Position numbers and translations under genes: made by a program
Notes under the pieces: generated by a model
What the model saw: the letters and a program-made list of their open reading frames with translations, nothing else
Told to the model about the DNA's origin: nothing
Databases searched by the model: none
From: Motacilla alba alba
Lineage: Eukaryota; Chordata; Aves; Passeriformes; Motacillidae
Direction: 5' to 3'
NCBI RefSeq assembly: GCF_015832195.1
Contig: NC_052017.1
Coordinates: 48,809,652-48,873,651, forward strand
Length of the DNA: 64,000 bases
In this document: one piece after another, positions 1 through 12,622 of the stretch
How the letters are laid out: each line of letters begins with the position of its first letter
Numbering within the stretch: the stretch's first letter is position 1

Positions 1-1811
1 GTTCGGCAAAGATAATCAAATGTATGGAGAAGAGAGAGACTTTTTAAAGATGAAAAGGCTCCTGTTTGTGCAAAACGCTTGCATGGAAAGGTACCTTAAA
101 ATTATCAGTGCAAGTCTCAGATGGGTTTGTAGTCAGGAAGCAGAAGCATAGGAAAACTGTGGATCCAGAAGGAATTTATTTCTTTCAAACACTGGTTTTT
201 AGATGGAGCTTTTGACTATAGTTTCATATTGCTTGATAAGCTGGAAAATAATATTAAAGGAAAAACCTTGCGGAAAGCCTTTGCATTACCGCAAAAGCTA
301 ATTTATATCTATTTTTTGTCTAAGTAAGTTACTAGCTATAGTATTCAATTTCCCTAATCTGTAGATAGTTACTTGTTGGCAATATATTTATTTAAGCCAG
401 TGGTGCCATCCACTTATATATGCTATCCTCTGTTTTAGTGTGTAATAGAATTGTGTCCAGATCTTCTTTTTAAAAGCAGATCTGTTGTGCTAATAGTGAA
501 TTTATTAAAGCCAGCTTCATTGTGTGGTTACTTCTAATCCTAGGTTTTTTGAGGACCTTATTTTTCTAGTTTACTGTTGAAACAAGGCTTGTATGCTGCT
601 GTGTGCGTGGGCCATGTGTATCACATGCATATCCAGTCAAATTTTCTTCTGGCCTTTTGCCTAGAGTGGACAATTGTGACAGATAGGAATCTTAAGGAAA
701 CAGAGGGGTCCAAAAAATGCAGATCCAAATGTTATGAAAATAAACAGCTAATAAAGGAGAGGAATTCTAGTCATGAGTTCATGGGGAAAAATGTGCAGAG
801 CATGTCTTACTAGAAAATAAAGAGGAGCAAAAGCTGTAAGGAATGCCCAAGCTTGAGGAGGTTGTTCCTTTGACAAGTGGTTGTTCCATTTGCACCTTCA
901 TGGGCAGCAGCAAATTGAGGTAACTACAAGCTGCGAAAATGCAGGTTCTGGTGTTCCTTATGATCTATTGTAGGAAATACAGAAGGAAGTCTTGGAACAA
1001 TATGCAGGATAGTAAACAGCAAAATAAGTCTACCAACTTCTTAAAATAATTTAGTCGAACTGATAGTTTCTGTTTGTGTTTTTGTTTCTTAATTAGGGGA
1101 TAGTGTTGTCTCATCTGGTTTCTGTTCATGGATGGGAAATTCCTCAAAACTCCAGTAGTATTTTGCATTTCCTTTTTTTTTTTTCTGTTTTGGTTTGGTT
1201 TTTGTTTGGGGTTTTTTTTCTTCATTGTTGTGGGTTGAGTTGGTTTTTGTTTTGGTTTAGTTTTTCTTGTTGTTTGTGTTTGGTTTGAGGGGGTTCTTTA
1301 TTATATTTTTAATGAGCAGATGAAAAATTAGGCTTCCCTAGTTTAACAAGCAGGTGGAAAATGGTCTAGTCTGGACCACTAGGGAAAGCAAAATTACCTT
1401 CGCTGTTTTCTTTTGGGAGTTTGGAAAATGATGTAATGACCTTAGTGGATGAGGTAAGCGGCCAGAAGTAAGCTCTTGGCATCTGGGAAACCTTTAAACC
1501 ATGTCTTTGTTTGGGTTTTGTAGTTGACAATAGGAAAACATTAGTTTTCTAATATTTATTTTCTTCTGTTATAACACAAGAATTAAAAAATCTGAATTGC
1601 TCTGGTATGTGTAAATAAACTCGATCCATTTCAAACATTTTCTGATAACTTTGTCTTGATAGGAAATTTGAAGGAATTATTAGCTCTTCAACTGAAACTT
1701 TAAGATAGCTTTTCAGCATATTTGCATTTCTATGTTTAAGTTATTTGCAATATATTCTAAAAACTTCTTCATTGATCTGGTTTGTAATATGTAATGCTTT
1801 TGTTTCAACAG
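1..1811 (+). other. CLASP2: CLASP2 intron (3' part) upstream of exon A
   Basis: AT-rich intron sequence. It holds a GT-rich low-complexity tract at about 1161-1294 and ends in the acceptor tttgtttcaacag at 1811. No other feature was recognised. Confidence 0.8.
1161..1294. repeat. GT-rich low-complexity tract
   Basis: About 130 bp made almost entirely of T and G in irregular TTTGG/TTTTG units, broken by a few C and A. The short open frames over it on both strands are products of this composition. Its reverse-complement style reappears as an A/C-rich tract at 12501-12622. Confidence 0.75.
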
Positions 1812-1890
1812 GTAGCACTACTGGGTTTAGATGTTTTAGGTGCCTTTGTTGACAGACTATCAGGACGCTTTAAACCCTATATAGGAACTG
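1812..1890 (+). CDS. CLASP2: CLASP2 exon A (TOG1, first HEAT repeats)
   Basis: This 79-bp internal exon encodes 26 codons plus one base and starts in phase 0. Its translation includes VALLGLDVLGAFVDRLSGRF and then KPYIGT. It matches the early TOG1 helix of CLASP2, where I recall the human form as VSLMGLEILSAFVDRLS. The acceptor is caacag before 1812 and the donor is gtaagt at 1891. The final G joins TT of the next exon to give Val. TOG1 is an array of HEAT repeats; in CLASPs it is thought to relieve autoinhibition rather than bind free tubulin strongly (family knowledge). The preceding exon with the N-terminal helices lies upstream of the window. Confidence 0.9.
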
Positions 1891-4800
1891 GTAAGTGAAA
1901 TACAACTTTTTTTTTTTTCCTAAGACCAAACAGTAAAAGACACTTGCCCTGCCTCCTAGCTGAAGTGGAACGTGTTGAAAACTTCTTGAGCTAATTATAA
2001 TGTACTGGCAGGCATTTTACTGGTGTTGGAATTGAAATAATTGTGTAGTAGCATGTCAGTATTCATTTGTCACTGATTTCTTAGGTGGTGGTTGTGACTT
2101 TTTTTAAAGGTTCCAGGAGTGCCTTTCCAGTAATTAGTTCCATGCTGTATGGTTGCTTACCACTCCCTGAGACAGTTCTCTAAAATTTGCATTGAAACAC
2201 AAGTATTATCTTTAACTTGTGTTAAAGATGGAAGGTTTTATTTGCAGGTCACTTTAATCAGAGCTTTATGCCTGCTGAAGCCTGTAGTCTCAGAGGATTA
2301 TGTGGTCCACCTCGTGTTAGATAACTCGACTGTAACTTTTAGTAGTCTAAAGTTTTTATGGGATGAAAAAAAAAAAAAAAGTACTGACTTTTATTCCTTG
2401 TGAAATGTTTACTCAAATGAATTTCATATTAATGGATCTACATGTGCTGGAGTATGAGACCTTTTTTCTGGGAGGTACAAGCAAACTACACTAATCAACT
2501 CATTTTGCTGCTGGCTTTGAAAAGAGATAGTGATATTAGGACATTAATGTTGGTGTTATAGCACTGGCTGGTTTTGACAGAAGTTTCTAGTGAATGTCCT
2601 TTTTCAAAATTTGAGTAAGTTACATCATTTTCCATGATCACCAGCTATCTCAAATTGTCTGTCAAAATTTTAAGCTTCCTTTTCTCTCCATGTCTAGTTT
2701 TGTAATTGGGAGCTTTGAAATGAAATTTCAAAGTTCAGGAATACAAAGTATAATTTATGACAAGCTGCTAACTAAATTAATTGAAAGCATATCTCAGTAT
2801 TCTGTGGAACTACTGCAGTAGAGTGCTACAGAATTTAAATCTGTTTTGTTGTGGAGAGCTTTTCTTTGGCTGGTTAATTTTGTATTGGAGCTGTGTAAGG
2901 GAGCTGGAGGCATATTGTGCTATGCACAATATTTTTGAATAGTCTCCATTTGTAGCTATAAACACTGTTTTGCTTCAGAGTTTGGCTAAGTTTTGATTTT
3001 TATTTTAAGACTCTGTAAAACCAAAAATTACAGTAACATTATCAAAGAAAGGTTGGGAAGCTTATTCGGTTTTTTCTCTGTTGTTTTAATTATGAACTAT
3101 CTGAGAATTGTTTGAAAATATTCTTGTTGGTTTGGGCTTTTTTTTGTCACAGTAGTTGAGTGAGATTATGTGGAAATTGAATATTTAAATTTCAATAGTA
3201 TTTATATTAAAAAACAGAAGAGAGAGAGAGTACTGGCACTGGGTGACCATCGAACACACATAACATCGGAAGCTATGTATTCTCAAAGTGTGTTTCAGTT
3301 AAGCTAAGTAGTGCTTTCAACTGAAACTGATCTTCAGAGCATCTCCAGAATCAAGACCTCTAGAGTATAACAGCAAGTTACTGTTGTTCATGATCAACTT
3401 CTGTATAAACTAACCTAACAGTCATTGAAATCTTAGTCTCAGTAAAGGTAGAAAACAGTATTTTAGGTTACTTTTAAAGAGTGATATGAATTCTCCTCAG
3501 TTGTTAGCTCTCTCTCCAAGTTTCATAACAAGATTGGAATATTATTCAGTTTTTGTGAATATTATATTATTCAGTCAGTGAAGCAGTAATATAAAAACAT
3601 TATTGTAAGTGTCTGGGGTTTGTGTAGTCCAGGGCTCATGAGAATAATAAAAAGTACATTGGTGAGCTGGAGAACTGCTTCCTTCAAGAAAACTTAAACA
3701 ACCAGGAGTTTGCTAAATCATGTTCTTTTGGCTCTGCAGATTTGTCTTCTAATGTAATCTGACTCCAGTAAGTCAGACCAAAGACTTGAATTTGACAGTG
3801 ATTTGTTTGCAGATGTCTGAGAAGAAAGTAAGGACAGGAGAAACAGGCAGTGATAACTCCTTCATCAGTAGGAGTTGTCAGCAGTCTTACAGGTTAGGGC
3901 CAGCTGAGGCACATGGTATCTTCAGTGTCTGCCCTCTTGCTTTGTTTTCATACAGCTTTATCTGTCTAGTTTCTGACCCACATAGATCTTTGGCTTTTGC
4001 AGTGTTCTGTAGAAGTACTTAAGTATGCAAAACTTGTTTGGACTGATTGCCTGAAAAACTTGGTGCTTGCTAGATCTTGTGTTAGAGAGGAGAGCCAACA
4101 TTTCTTACCTTCCCGACTGCCAGTTTCTGTTTATGGATCTCTTCCATGCTTGTCGTCTGCTATCCCTCCCTCTGCCCCAGCTCAGAGACACAATGGGGCT
4201 GTTTCATGTATACAACTGTTTGCCCTTTCAGTGCCTTCCTCTTGTGGTGCACTTGAGTTGAGGAAGCCATATCTGCTACACCATACCAGAGAGGCGGCAT
4301 ATGTTCATAGCGGCATGATTGTATTTGTCATCTATTACTTTTGTAATTATTGATTACAGATTCCTCTGTTGCATAGCTGCTTTCTGAAAATTGACCTAAT
4401 ACACTCATGAGACTGTCTACTACAACAACCTGTTTCCTGTGCAGTGATGGTGGATTTGGGGCCCACTCTCCAGGGCAGTGTCTTTGCTCCATGCCTTTAT
4501 CATTAGGGCAAGACCCCTTCTTGAGAGCCATGTGAAAGTCCAACTGCACTCTGTTAGCTGAGTTACCTTCTGCACAGCTCTGTGCAGAGAGCTCTTACAG
4601 CCTTGTGAGGTACCACTTCATTTTTTTATTCGACTTCCCAGACACTTCTCCAGCCTGGGTGGTTGTGACCCAAATAGGACACCCAGTATTTGGCCTTGTT
4701 GAACCTCATACAATCCATATCCATAGTTATGCATTTGACAAGAAGCAAGTATTCTATGCAAACTGCCATTTTAGGGTTTTGTTTTGTTTTTTTAGCTTGG

Positions 4801-6809
4801 TTATGTCCAGTAAAATGATTTTTTGATCTGAATATTGTTAGTGAGGTATATAATCTTGTATTGCAGATGTGCAGTGGTTTAGGTGATATGAGGAGGAAAC
4901 AAAAATCACGGAATCAAGCTTGAAAATGTTGGGAAATTTGTAAGCAAAGTAGTTCAGCTAAGTAACAAGTTCTTTGGGCCGCACAGGCCATCTTAGGCTT
5001 TTACTTTCTCTATTATTTTGGTCAAATAAATGTGAGTGTATTATTTTTTGAAGGCAAACATAACAGAATTTTTCCAGGGAATTCAATTATTACTTTGTAA
5101 TATTCAAACTATAGTTAACTTCTCATTTATTGCTCTAAGCTATTGTAGGTACTTGCGTTCTCAAAAAAAATAGGGATTGTGCCATAACTACAGCGAAGCA
5201 GGATAGATGTAAAATACCTACCTGCTTTGTTCTTTGCTTTTTTTAAAATATAATTCAGCCTCTTTTCTAGGTAAAACTTCAATTTTATAGCTTTTTTCAC
5301 TTATAACATACGTGCAACCTTAAATGCATTTTTCTTTTAATAAAGAGTGTTACATTTTGGTGACCCTGAGATGTTTTCATTTGTGATTCAGATCTCAGTA
5401 AATGAATACATTATCCAACTGCAATATGGGAAAACATATTCCACCTTTAACACCCCATCCCAATTTAATTTCCTGTTCTGTTTTGATGGGGGTGGATTTC
5501 CTTAAGTGCAGAAGACAGCTAATGTCACTGAATATTCACCCCCTTAAACATTACAGGCTTCTGCTATGAAGTGAAAAACATGAATGCTTTACTATTACTT
5601 CAGTCTTTGCAGCCTACATATATGCTGTAAATTACATTTGGGCAAAATCAATACAACAGTGGTAGGGCAGATACCTTCCAGTATTTCAAAGAGCATGTTA
5701 GTGATCTTTGTATTGAAGTATAATGCCTGATAAGAGACTTAATTCAGTTTCCTAGGCAACCATCTAACGTTGCACTAAATTTCTTATAAGGTGTTACCCT
5801 TTTATGATTAACCACATTGAGCGTGCTCTGCAGCTGCCATCAGTGTTCTGGGAGTCTAGACACACAAATTTGGAATCTTTCTTTTAGTGCATCCGCTTAA
5901 GATCCTTGAAAATACTTTGGAAGCAATAAATACCAGGGTATGTGTTCTTTCGTAGGACTCTGTGTCTGTATTCTGGGAAAGATAAAGCAGTGTTTGAGTG
6001 TTACAATTTTTGGTATTTAAAGCTACTGCTTGTTCTGTGATTAAAAGAGATGTTACATAAGAGTACATAATTACTGTATCACAGTCTCTTTTCCCAGGTG
6101 ATCACATTAATTATTAAAATAATCATATATATCCAAAATAAAAGAGACTGTTAGAATTATGGGCATATGTGTCTGGATGATAGGATTTCTGGGAAAAGTG
6201 TCTACTCACACTTTTTGTTCTGTTTTCTAAAACAAGTGAATGTGACTTGGCCCTCTCCTTATTGTCAAAAGGAAAAGAAAGAATACAATAAAGGTATGCA
6301 GAATCTGTTTCAGTTTTACTGTGCAGTATTAAACCATGACATATTTTTCTGCATATATTGAACTGTCCATCAAGTCTATTACATAACTATATTGACATTA
6401 GCTTTTACATACAACCGTACAAAATGTTGCAAAATATTGTACTTACCTGAAAATTAAAGGAAATGTAATTGACAGTTAAAATGACAGAACACAGATAGGT
6501 TAAATTTGTATATGTACCTGTATGTATAACTCTCAATAGGGGTACACATTTTACACACAAAAACTCCATATGTAAATGTGTTGATATGTTTAATAGTTGT
6601 TTGAAATTCATCTTACTGTGAAAAGAAACCACTGGGCAAAAATAGTTTTGGAAGATAGTTGTAGTGCCATATATTTACATGTGAAATTAATTTGACATGT
6701 TTAAATTTTTTACCAGGTAGTTTCAAGAAGTGTTGAAAGAACATTTAAATTAGTGTCCTCAGACTAACTGAAATGCTCCATCAAATTTATTGTTATAATA
6801 AAGCCGGCA

Positions 6810-7843
6810 AGTGTAGCTGCCCATGTCCTGGATGGGTGCACTCTTCAGTGGCTTAAAAACTGGCTGGATGGCTGAGCCGAGAGGTTGATGGTCGGTGGAG
6901 TTAAATCCAGTTGGTGACTGGTATTCCCCAGGACTCAGCATTGGGGCTGGCTCTGTTTAATATTTTTTCCATTATCTGGACAAGGGAATGAAAGGCACAC
7001 TCAGACAGTTTGAAGATCAGACTAAGCTGGGAAGGAGTGCTGATCTGAAGGAGGGTAGGAAGGCTCTGAAGAGGGATCAGGACAGGCTGGAGGAACAGGT
7101 TGAGGCCAATGGTTTGAGGGTCAGCAAAGCCAAATGCCAGGTCCTGCAGTTGGGTCACAACAACCCTAGGCAGCGCTACAGGAAGAGCACCTGGGAGTGT
7201 TGGTTGACAGTGGCTGAACATGAGCCAGTGTGTGCCCAGGTGGCCTGGAAGGCCAGTGGTGTCCTGGCCTGTATCAGGAGTCGTGTGAACAGCAGAACCA
7301 GGGCAGTGATTGTCCCCTGTACTTGGCACTGCTTGTGAGTGTTCAAGTTGTGAGGCCACAACTCGAATCCTGTGTCCAGTGTTGGGCTCCCCGCTGCTAG
7401 AAGGACATGTCCAGAGAAAGGCAGTGGAGCTGGGGAAGGGTCTAGAGCACAAGGCTGATGAAGAACAGCTGTGGATTATGTAGCCCAGAGAAAAGGATGC
7501 TCAGGGCTGACCTTATTGCTCTCTGTAACCACCTGCAAGGAGGTTGTAGCAAGGTGGAGGTCAGTCTCTTCAACTGAGAAACAAGCGATAGGACAAAAGG
7601 AAATGGCCTCAAGTTGTGCCAGCAGAGATTTAGATGGGATATTAGGAAAAATGTTGTCAAGCACTGCTACTGGCCAGTAGAAGTGGAAGAGGATGAGTCA
7701 CCATCCCTGGACATACTTGAAAGTCTGCTGTAGATGTGTCACTGAGGGACATGGTTTAGCGGTGGCCTTGACAGTGTTGGGTTAGTGATTGGCCATGACG
7801 ATCTTAAAAGAGTTTTTCTGACCTGAATGGTTCTGTGTTACCT
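6810..7843 (+). mobile_element. CR1 LINE, 5'-truncated, decayed (RT C-terminal part to 3' UTR)
   Basis: About 1 kb follows the CR1 3' portion from the block tggatgggtgcactcttcag to the 3' tail near gacctgaatggttctgtg. Recognisable reverse-transcriptase code runs in the + direction: a VPQGSVLGP-like block (read as VPQDSALGLALFNIF) around 6925-6965, then FEDQTKLG around 7010-7035 where active elements have FADDTKLG. The second aspartate of the catalytic pair is therefore gone, and frameshifts break the frame, so the copy is inactive. The antisense 183-codon frame at 6901-7452 is a shadow of this element. The 5' boundary is approximate. Confidence 0.9.
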
Positions 7844-8315
7844 GATGTGTTTTAAAGCAGTTGTAAAAGCTTGCAACATGCCTTAACTTTTTGAGTGAAT
7901 TTGGATTGAAAGCAGTTGGTCCAAGAATTTGGAAATACTTGTTTGAGGAAATCAGCGTTTAGTAAGTGGCACCCACATTGTAAATTTTTGCTTTTTCTCT
8001 TAATGATTGAATTTTTGGGTGGAAAAGACTCAAGTGTGCAGTTTATTCAAGCTGTGACTCTAATAAATGGTTTTAATGTGGTGTGGAGAAATGCTTTGAA
8101 AATCCATGAAATCGATGAAGACCAAGAACTGTATTAGCATGAGCTACCATGGATATATAACATGTAGAAAAATGCTGGATCTTCAGGTGTTAACGCCTGA
8201 CTAAATTTTATTCTCATTTTTCATTTTTATTAATTCACTTGAAATGTTGAGACTAAGGGCATGTTCTGTTGAGGATTCAAGATTAAGAATGCTTACAGAA
8301 CAACTAAACATATAA

Positions 8316-8361
8316 CTTGGAATAATTAGGGTGGAAGGGACCTTCAAAATTGTTTGTTCCA
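8316..8361 (-). mobile_element. CR1 3'-end fragment, antisense
   Basis: The block gggtggaagggaccttcaaa is the reverse complement of the conserved CR1 tail (AAGGTCCCTTCCAAC). Only about 45 bp is recognisable, so this is an old or very short copy. It is the only CR1 fragment in the window opposite to the gene. Confidence 0.6.
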
Positions 8362-8920
8362 TGTCTTTGCTTAAAAAACGGCTAAGTTATGGTGTTAGGG
8401 AAAACTTGGAAGTTAAATTAAATAAGTCAAGACACTGAGTTGTTCAGATAAAGTAAAGAAGGCTTTTCTATTTATATGAAAGATGTCTTGTCTCAAGGAT
8501 GCCTTCTTGCATCTAAATGCAAGTCAGGTGTTTTGTCTGATATTGCCTTTTCATTTTATAGCTTACTGACCTCAGGAAAAGCTGTGTTGGACTGTTGTAG
8601 GATTTTCTTAAACAATAAAATGCTGGCTATTTCATGGTTTTTTTGTTTTTTGTTTTTTTTTTTTTTTGGAAAAGGCATTTAGAGGATAGTCCATTATTTG
8701 TATTTTTTTCTCCAAAATAGCTGCTTTTGTATTTTTAAATGTAACAAAAATACTAACTTCCTGCAACACCTCAGAAAATCCTTAAATTTTCTCTGATTTT
8801 CTCTACAGTTAATGGTCACAGCTGAAGGTTATAACTGATTAAAGCCACAACTTTTTTCATCTTTGTGATTAGATTCTCTGAAGTTTCAGTTAAAAAAGAA
8901 GAAAGTAAAAATCTATGCAG

Positions 8921-8978
8921 GCTTTTTGGTGTTTTGGGTGGTTTTTGTTTTTTTGGTTTTTTTGGGTTTTTTTTGTCC
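8921..8978. repeat. T/G-rich low-complexity tract
   Basis: About 58 bp of T runs separated by G pairs and triplets, similar in style to the tract at 1161-1294. A long T run with few interruptions also lies nearby at about 8637-8668. Confidence 0.65.
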
Positions 8979-10465
8979 TGGCTAGCTAGTGCTGGAGTTT
9001 ATTAGTAGTGGGAATTCATTTTACCTGAAGTGATCCATGCCTGAGTGATAGGCTGTGGTTTAAAATGCCATCTGCTTGCTGTCCTTGGGCATTTCACAGT
9101 ATGACACCTGGAAATGCAGTGCTTTTTACTCAGAGTAGAGAAATCCTAGTCTTCTTTGGTTTCTCTTTGATTCTAATTAATTCTAGCTATGTAAAAAACC
9201 TAGCTCAGAGCTTAAACTTTTCAGAAGATGCCATGAATATTTGTTCTCAATCTTCTATTTTTCATTCAGGTTTAATACATCTCTTGAAACTCTTTGGCCT
9301 TTAAGACTATTCTCATGTTCCTGAGACTGACACCTTGATAGGCACATGGATAGATCATATTAAAAAAAAAAGCTTTTGTTTCTTCCTCTCTTCTACTGAT
9401 GATGAACAGTATATGTCATTAATCCCACTAATGCTTTTCTCAATTAGATCCTGGAGAGACCCCAAGAAGCACATTAGTGTCTGAAATTAGAGTGGCCAGG
9501 ACTTTATGTTGAGGAGGGGAACACTGAGGCCCTCTCTGGGAGCCTGCTTATGATTTTTTGCTTAGAAGTAACCCCTTGACCACATGGATCTGTCAGGCTG
9601 GCCCTGTAGGAGCCCCTGCGGGATGCCTTTCTCTCCTGTGCATTCTGCCCAGAACAGAGACTGCCCTAATTGCAGAGGCAGCTCTTTCCCTCCCTCCTTT
9701 CTAATGACAGCTGTTCAATGCTGCTGCCTGAGCTGGCAAGGTTTCTGAGGAAACAAGGAAGATATTGCTGCCTAGGTTTAATCTCTTTCTGTCCTCAAAG
9801 ACTTTTCTTTTTAGTAACAGAATTTTTGCCAACACTGATAACGTTTCTTCAGTAAAGATTCTTTTTTGCTTAATTCTTTTTTCTAAGCCTGCAGTAATGG
9901 ACTATCTAAAGTTGATTCATAGAAATAGGTAGACCTGAGACTTAAAATGAGGTGTACAAAGGTGTACAAAGAGCAGCAGGTGTAAGTGGTCAGAAGAGAA
10001 GAAAAAGCAATAATACAAACTGAAAAGCTCCAGAAGGAACTCTTTATTAAAGTTTAACAGAAGGAAATTGTTTGTGCTACCTATGGCATTCTTTGCTGCA
10101 GGGGTCATATAGTTAAACTACTCAGGTTTTCAAAAATACATTGTGTGTTGTAGGCAATTTTTGCAATTTACTTGTTTTATCATCTTCAGTCCTACTAGAG
10201 GAAATAAATATTTAATCTCTCAGGCTGTACTCTGACTCTGAAGGCTGGTTTTGGCCTTAACTCATGCATCTACTGTCCCATCTAGTGATGATAAAATTAT
10301 TTGATGAATTTGGATAAAGGAAAATTTATTCAGATTTACTGAGATAAGAGAAGGAAGGCAATGGAAAAAGAAACTCATGGGATAATAAGCTCTGTTATGG
10401 ATATAGCAGAAAGGAAAAAGGCATAAATAGCAGCTCAGATGTAAATGCACAGCACTGTCAGCCAG

Positions 10466-11018
10466 TTAAAGGGGGTGATTGTCCCACTCTGCTCTACCCT
10501 GGAGTGGCCTCACCTCAAGTGCTGAGTGCAGTTTGGGGCACCAGAACATAAAAAAGACATTAAGTCATTAGAGAGTGTCCAAAGGAGGCCAACAAGGATG
10601 GTGAAGGGTCTGGAGGGGAAGCCGTGTGAGGAGTGACTGAGGTCACTTGATCTGTTCAGTCTGAAGAAGAGGAGACTGAGGAGAGACCCCATGGAGTCTG
10701 CAACTTCCTCATGAGGGAAGAGGAGGAGAGGGCACTGATCTCTGCTCTGTGCTGAACAGCGACAGCACCTGAGGGAATGGCCTGAAGTTGAGCTAGGAGC
10801 AGTTTAGGTTGGGTATCATGAAAAGGTTCTTTGCCCAGAGGAACAGGCTCTCCAGGGAAGTGGTCACAGCACCAAGCATGACAGAGCTCAAGAAGTGTTT
10901 GGACAATGCTCTCAGGCTCATGGTGCAACTCTTGGGGTGTCCTGTGCAGGGCCAGGAGTCAGATTCAATGATCCTGATGCATCCCTTCTAACTCAGAATA
11001 TTCTATGACTCTATGAAA
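10466..11018 (+). mobile_element. CR1 LINE 3' fragment
   Basis: The sequence begins inside the ORF2 tail (block gtgattgtcccactctgctc), continues through gaagggtctggagg, the loop region ctgttcagtctgaagaagag and gaacaggctctccagggaag, and ends in the family's terminal octamer-like repeats attctatgactctatgaa. It is sense-oriented, heavily diverged and 5'-truncated. The short frames at 10510-10928 on the minus strand and 10809-10991 on the plus strand are fragments of it. Confidence 0.88.
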
Positions 11019-12386
11019 TAGCAGGTCAGTTTGAGATAGATCTGGTAGAATTAATGTCCGCTATGAAGTGTTTTTGCTAACGCTTTTAGGTTTTGTTCAG
11101 TAATCAAAACCTGTAAAATTGTGATGTAGAAATCTTAACAAGAAAACCTCAGGAGTGACTGGAAGTGGTAAGAAACTTTGACAACATGCTAAAACGTGGC
11201 AAAAAGGCAAGTTGAATGAAATACAGTGTTTCACAAATAATAAACAACAGCTGCAAAAGGAATCACTGTCTCCTAAATTTAGTATAGTTTTTTTCTCAGT
11301 GTATCAGGAGAAATAAATAGCAGAAAGATGTCATATGTTATTAGGTTTTCCAAAATCCATTTGAAATAATTTAATAATCTATAAACAGAAGATAAAATAT
11401 GGATAAGGTTAATATAAACAGTAGGACTGTTCAGTCCAGACTGCATGTGACAAATTATACACCTCACTGGGTAATTTGTTAGGAGGCTACCACATTGAAC
11501 ACAGCCTTCATGTATGGTCCTACTTCTTCTTTGTCACCCTTCTTTTAATTCTGACATCTGTTTGAGATTGAGTTTGCAGGCTGATGCCAGGAACAACCAA
11601 ATGCATGTATTTGCATTGCAGTATAAAGAGGGACACTAATCTGATAATTCTGGTGAGAAAGCTTGTGCATCTTAAAGGAAAAGTAGCAGCCAAAATGATG
11701 TTCTGTTTTGAAACTTGATCAATAGGAAACCCAACTTTCAATGATTTCCTGTTGGACCTTATTCTGACAGAAAAGATGAACAGCCACACTGGAAACCAGC
11801 TGGTGGTTGCCAACATTCAACAGCCTAATTTATTGTGTCTTGTGCAAATAGAATGTATCATGCCTTATATGGGGTCTTACAGAAACTTGAGTTTTAGGGG
11901 AAAAAAGCCAAGCCTGCAGCCATTTGGGCCCTTTAACAGCTCCCACAGTGTGTTGTCCCTCTGTCAGAGCTCCAGGAGTGGCAAAGGCTGGTGTGTTCTG
12001 TAGCTGCACACACTGAAATCTGCGGGCTGTGTCATAGCTTAGTTTAACTCGGTGACCTCATCTCTGCTCAGCAGCTTCTAGTAGCTGTTCTCTGTGCTTG
12101 CCTTGGTGATTTGAGCAGAGCCCTGGTATCTGCAGCTCCATCAAATGACTCAGAGTGCTAATTAGTCACAAAGGAGCCGTGTTCCCACAGAGCTGGCACT
12201 GGCTGTGTTTGTTTCCTTCTCTGTAAAGCTAGAATTGCTTTCAGCTGCCCAGCAGTCAGGTCGGTGTAGAGACATCACTAGTAGTGTAAGGCATGGGGAC
12301 AAGGTCAGTTCGGAAGTGCTGAAAATGGACATGGAAAGTACTGTTGGCGAGAAAAATGTAATCAGTAGGTATGTGAGTGATTGGAA

Positions 12387-12438
12387 GTCCATGGGAGTGG
12401 TCAGAGTCCATGGGAGAAGTCCATGGGAGTGGTTTTGA
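12387..12438 (+). repeat. Short tandem motif, three copies of gtccatgggag
   Basis: Copies start at 12387, 12406 and 12419. The first and third continue as tgg (gtccatgggagtggt). The middle copy is shortened, so the period is about 19 then 13 bases. No function is evident. Confidence 0.75.
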
Positions 12439-12500
12439 GAGACTGTGCACTCTCAAAAATAACTTCTTAAGGTCTTTTTTCTCTGTTCACAAAATGGGAA

Positions 12501-12622
12501 GAAAACCCAAAACCAAACCCAACCACCAAACAAAACAGAAACACCCCTTAAAAACCCAAACCATAAAGACGAAGTCCCACACTATCAAAACAATGGCAAT
12601 CCAACCCAAACAAAAACCCCCA
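12501..12622. repeat. A/C-rich low-complexity tract
   Basis: About 120 bp built from AAACCC/AAACCA/CAAAAC units with almost no T or G in long stretches. It is the complement type of the T/G tracts near 1.2 and 8.9 kb. The 92-codon frame over it (12377-12655) is Lys/Thr/Pro/Gln-rich low complexity and is not a gene. Confidence 0.7.

Noticed and set aside
3997..4353. 118-codon plus-strand open frame
   Set aside because: Cys/Leu/Ser-rich translation with no recognised domain and no splice or promoter context; probably chance.
6901..7452. 183-codon minus-strand open frame
   Set aside because: It is antisense to a sense-oriented CR1 LINE whose RT code is readable on the + strand.
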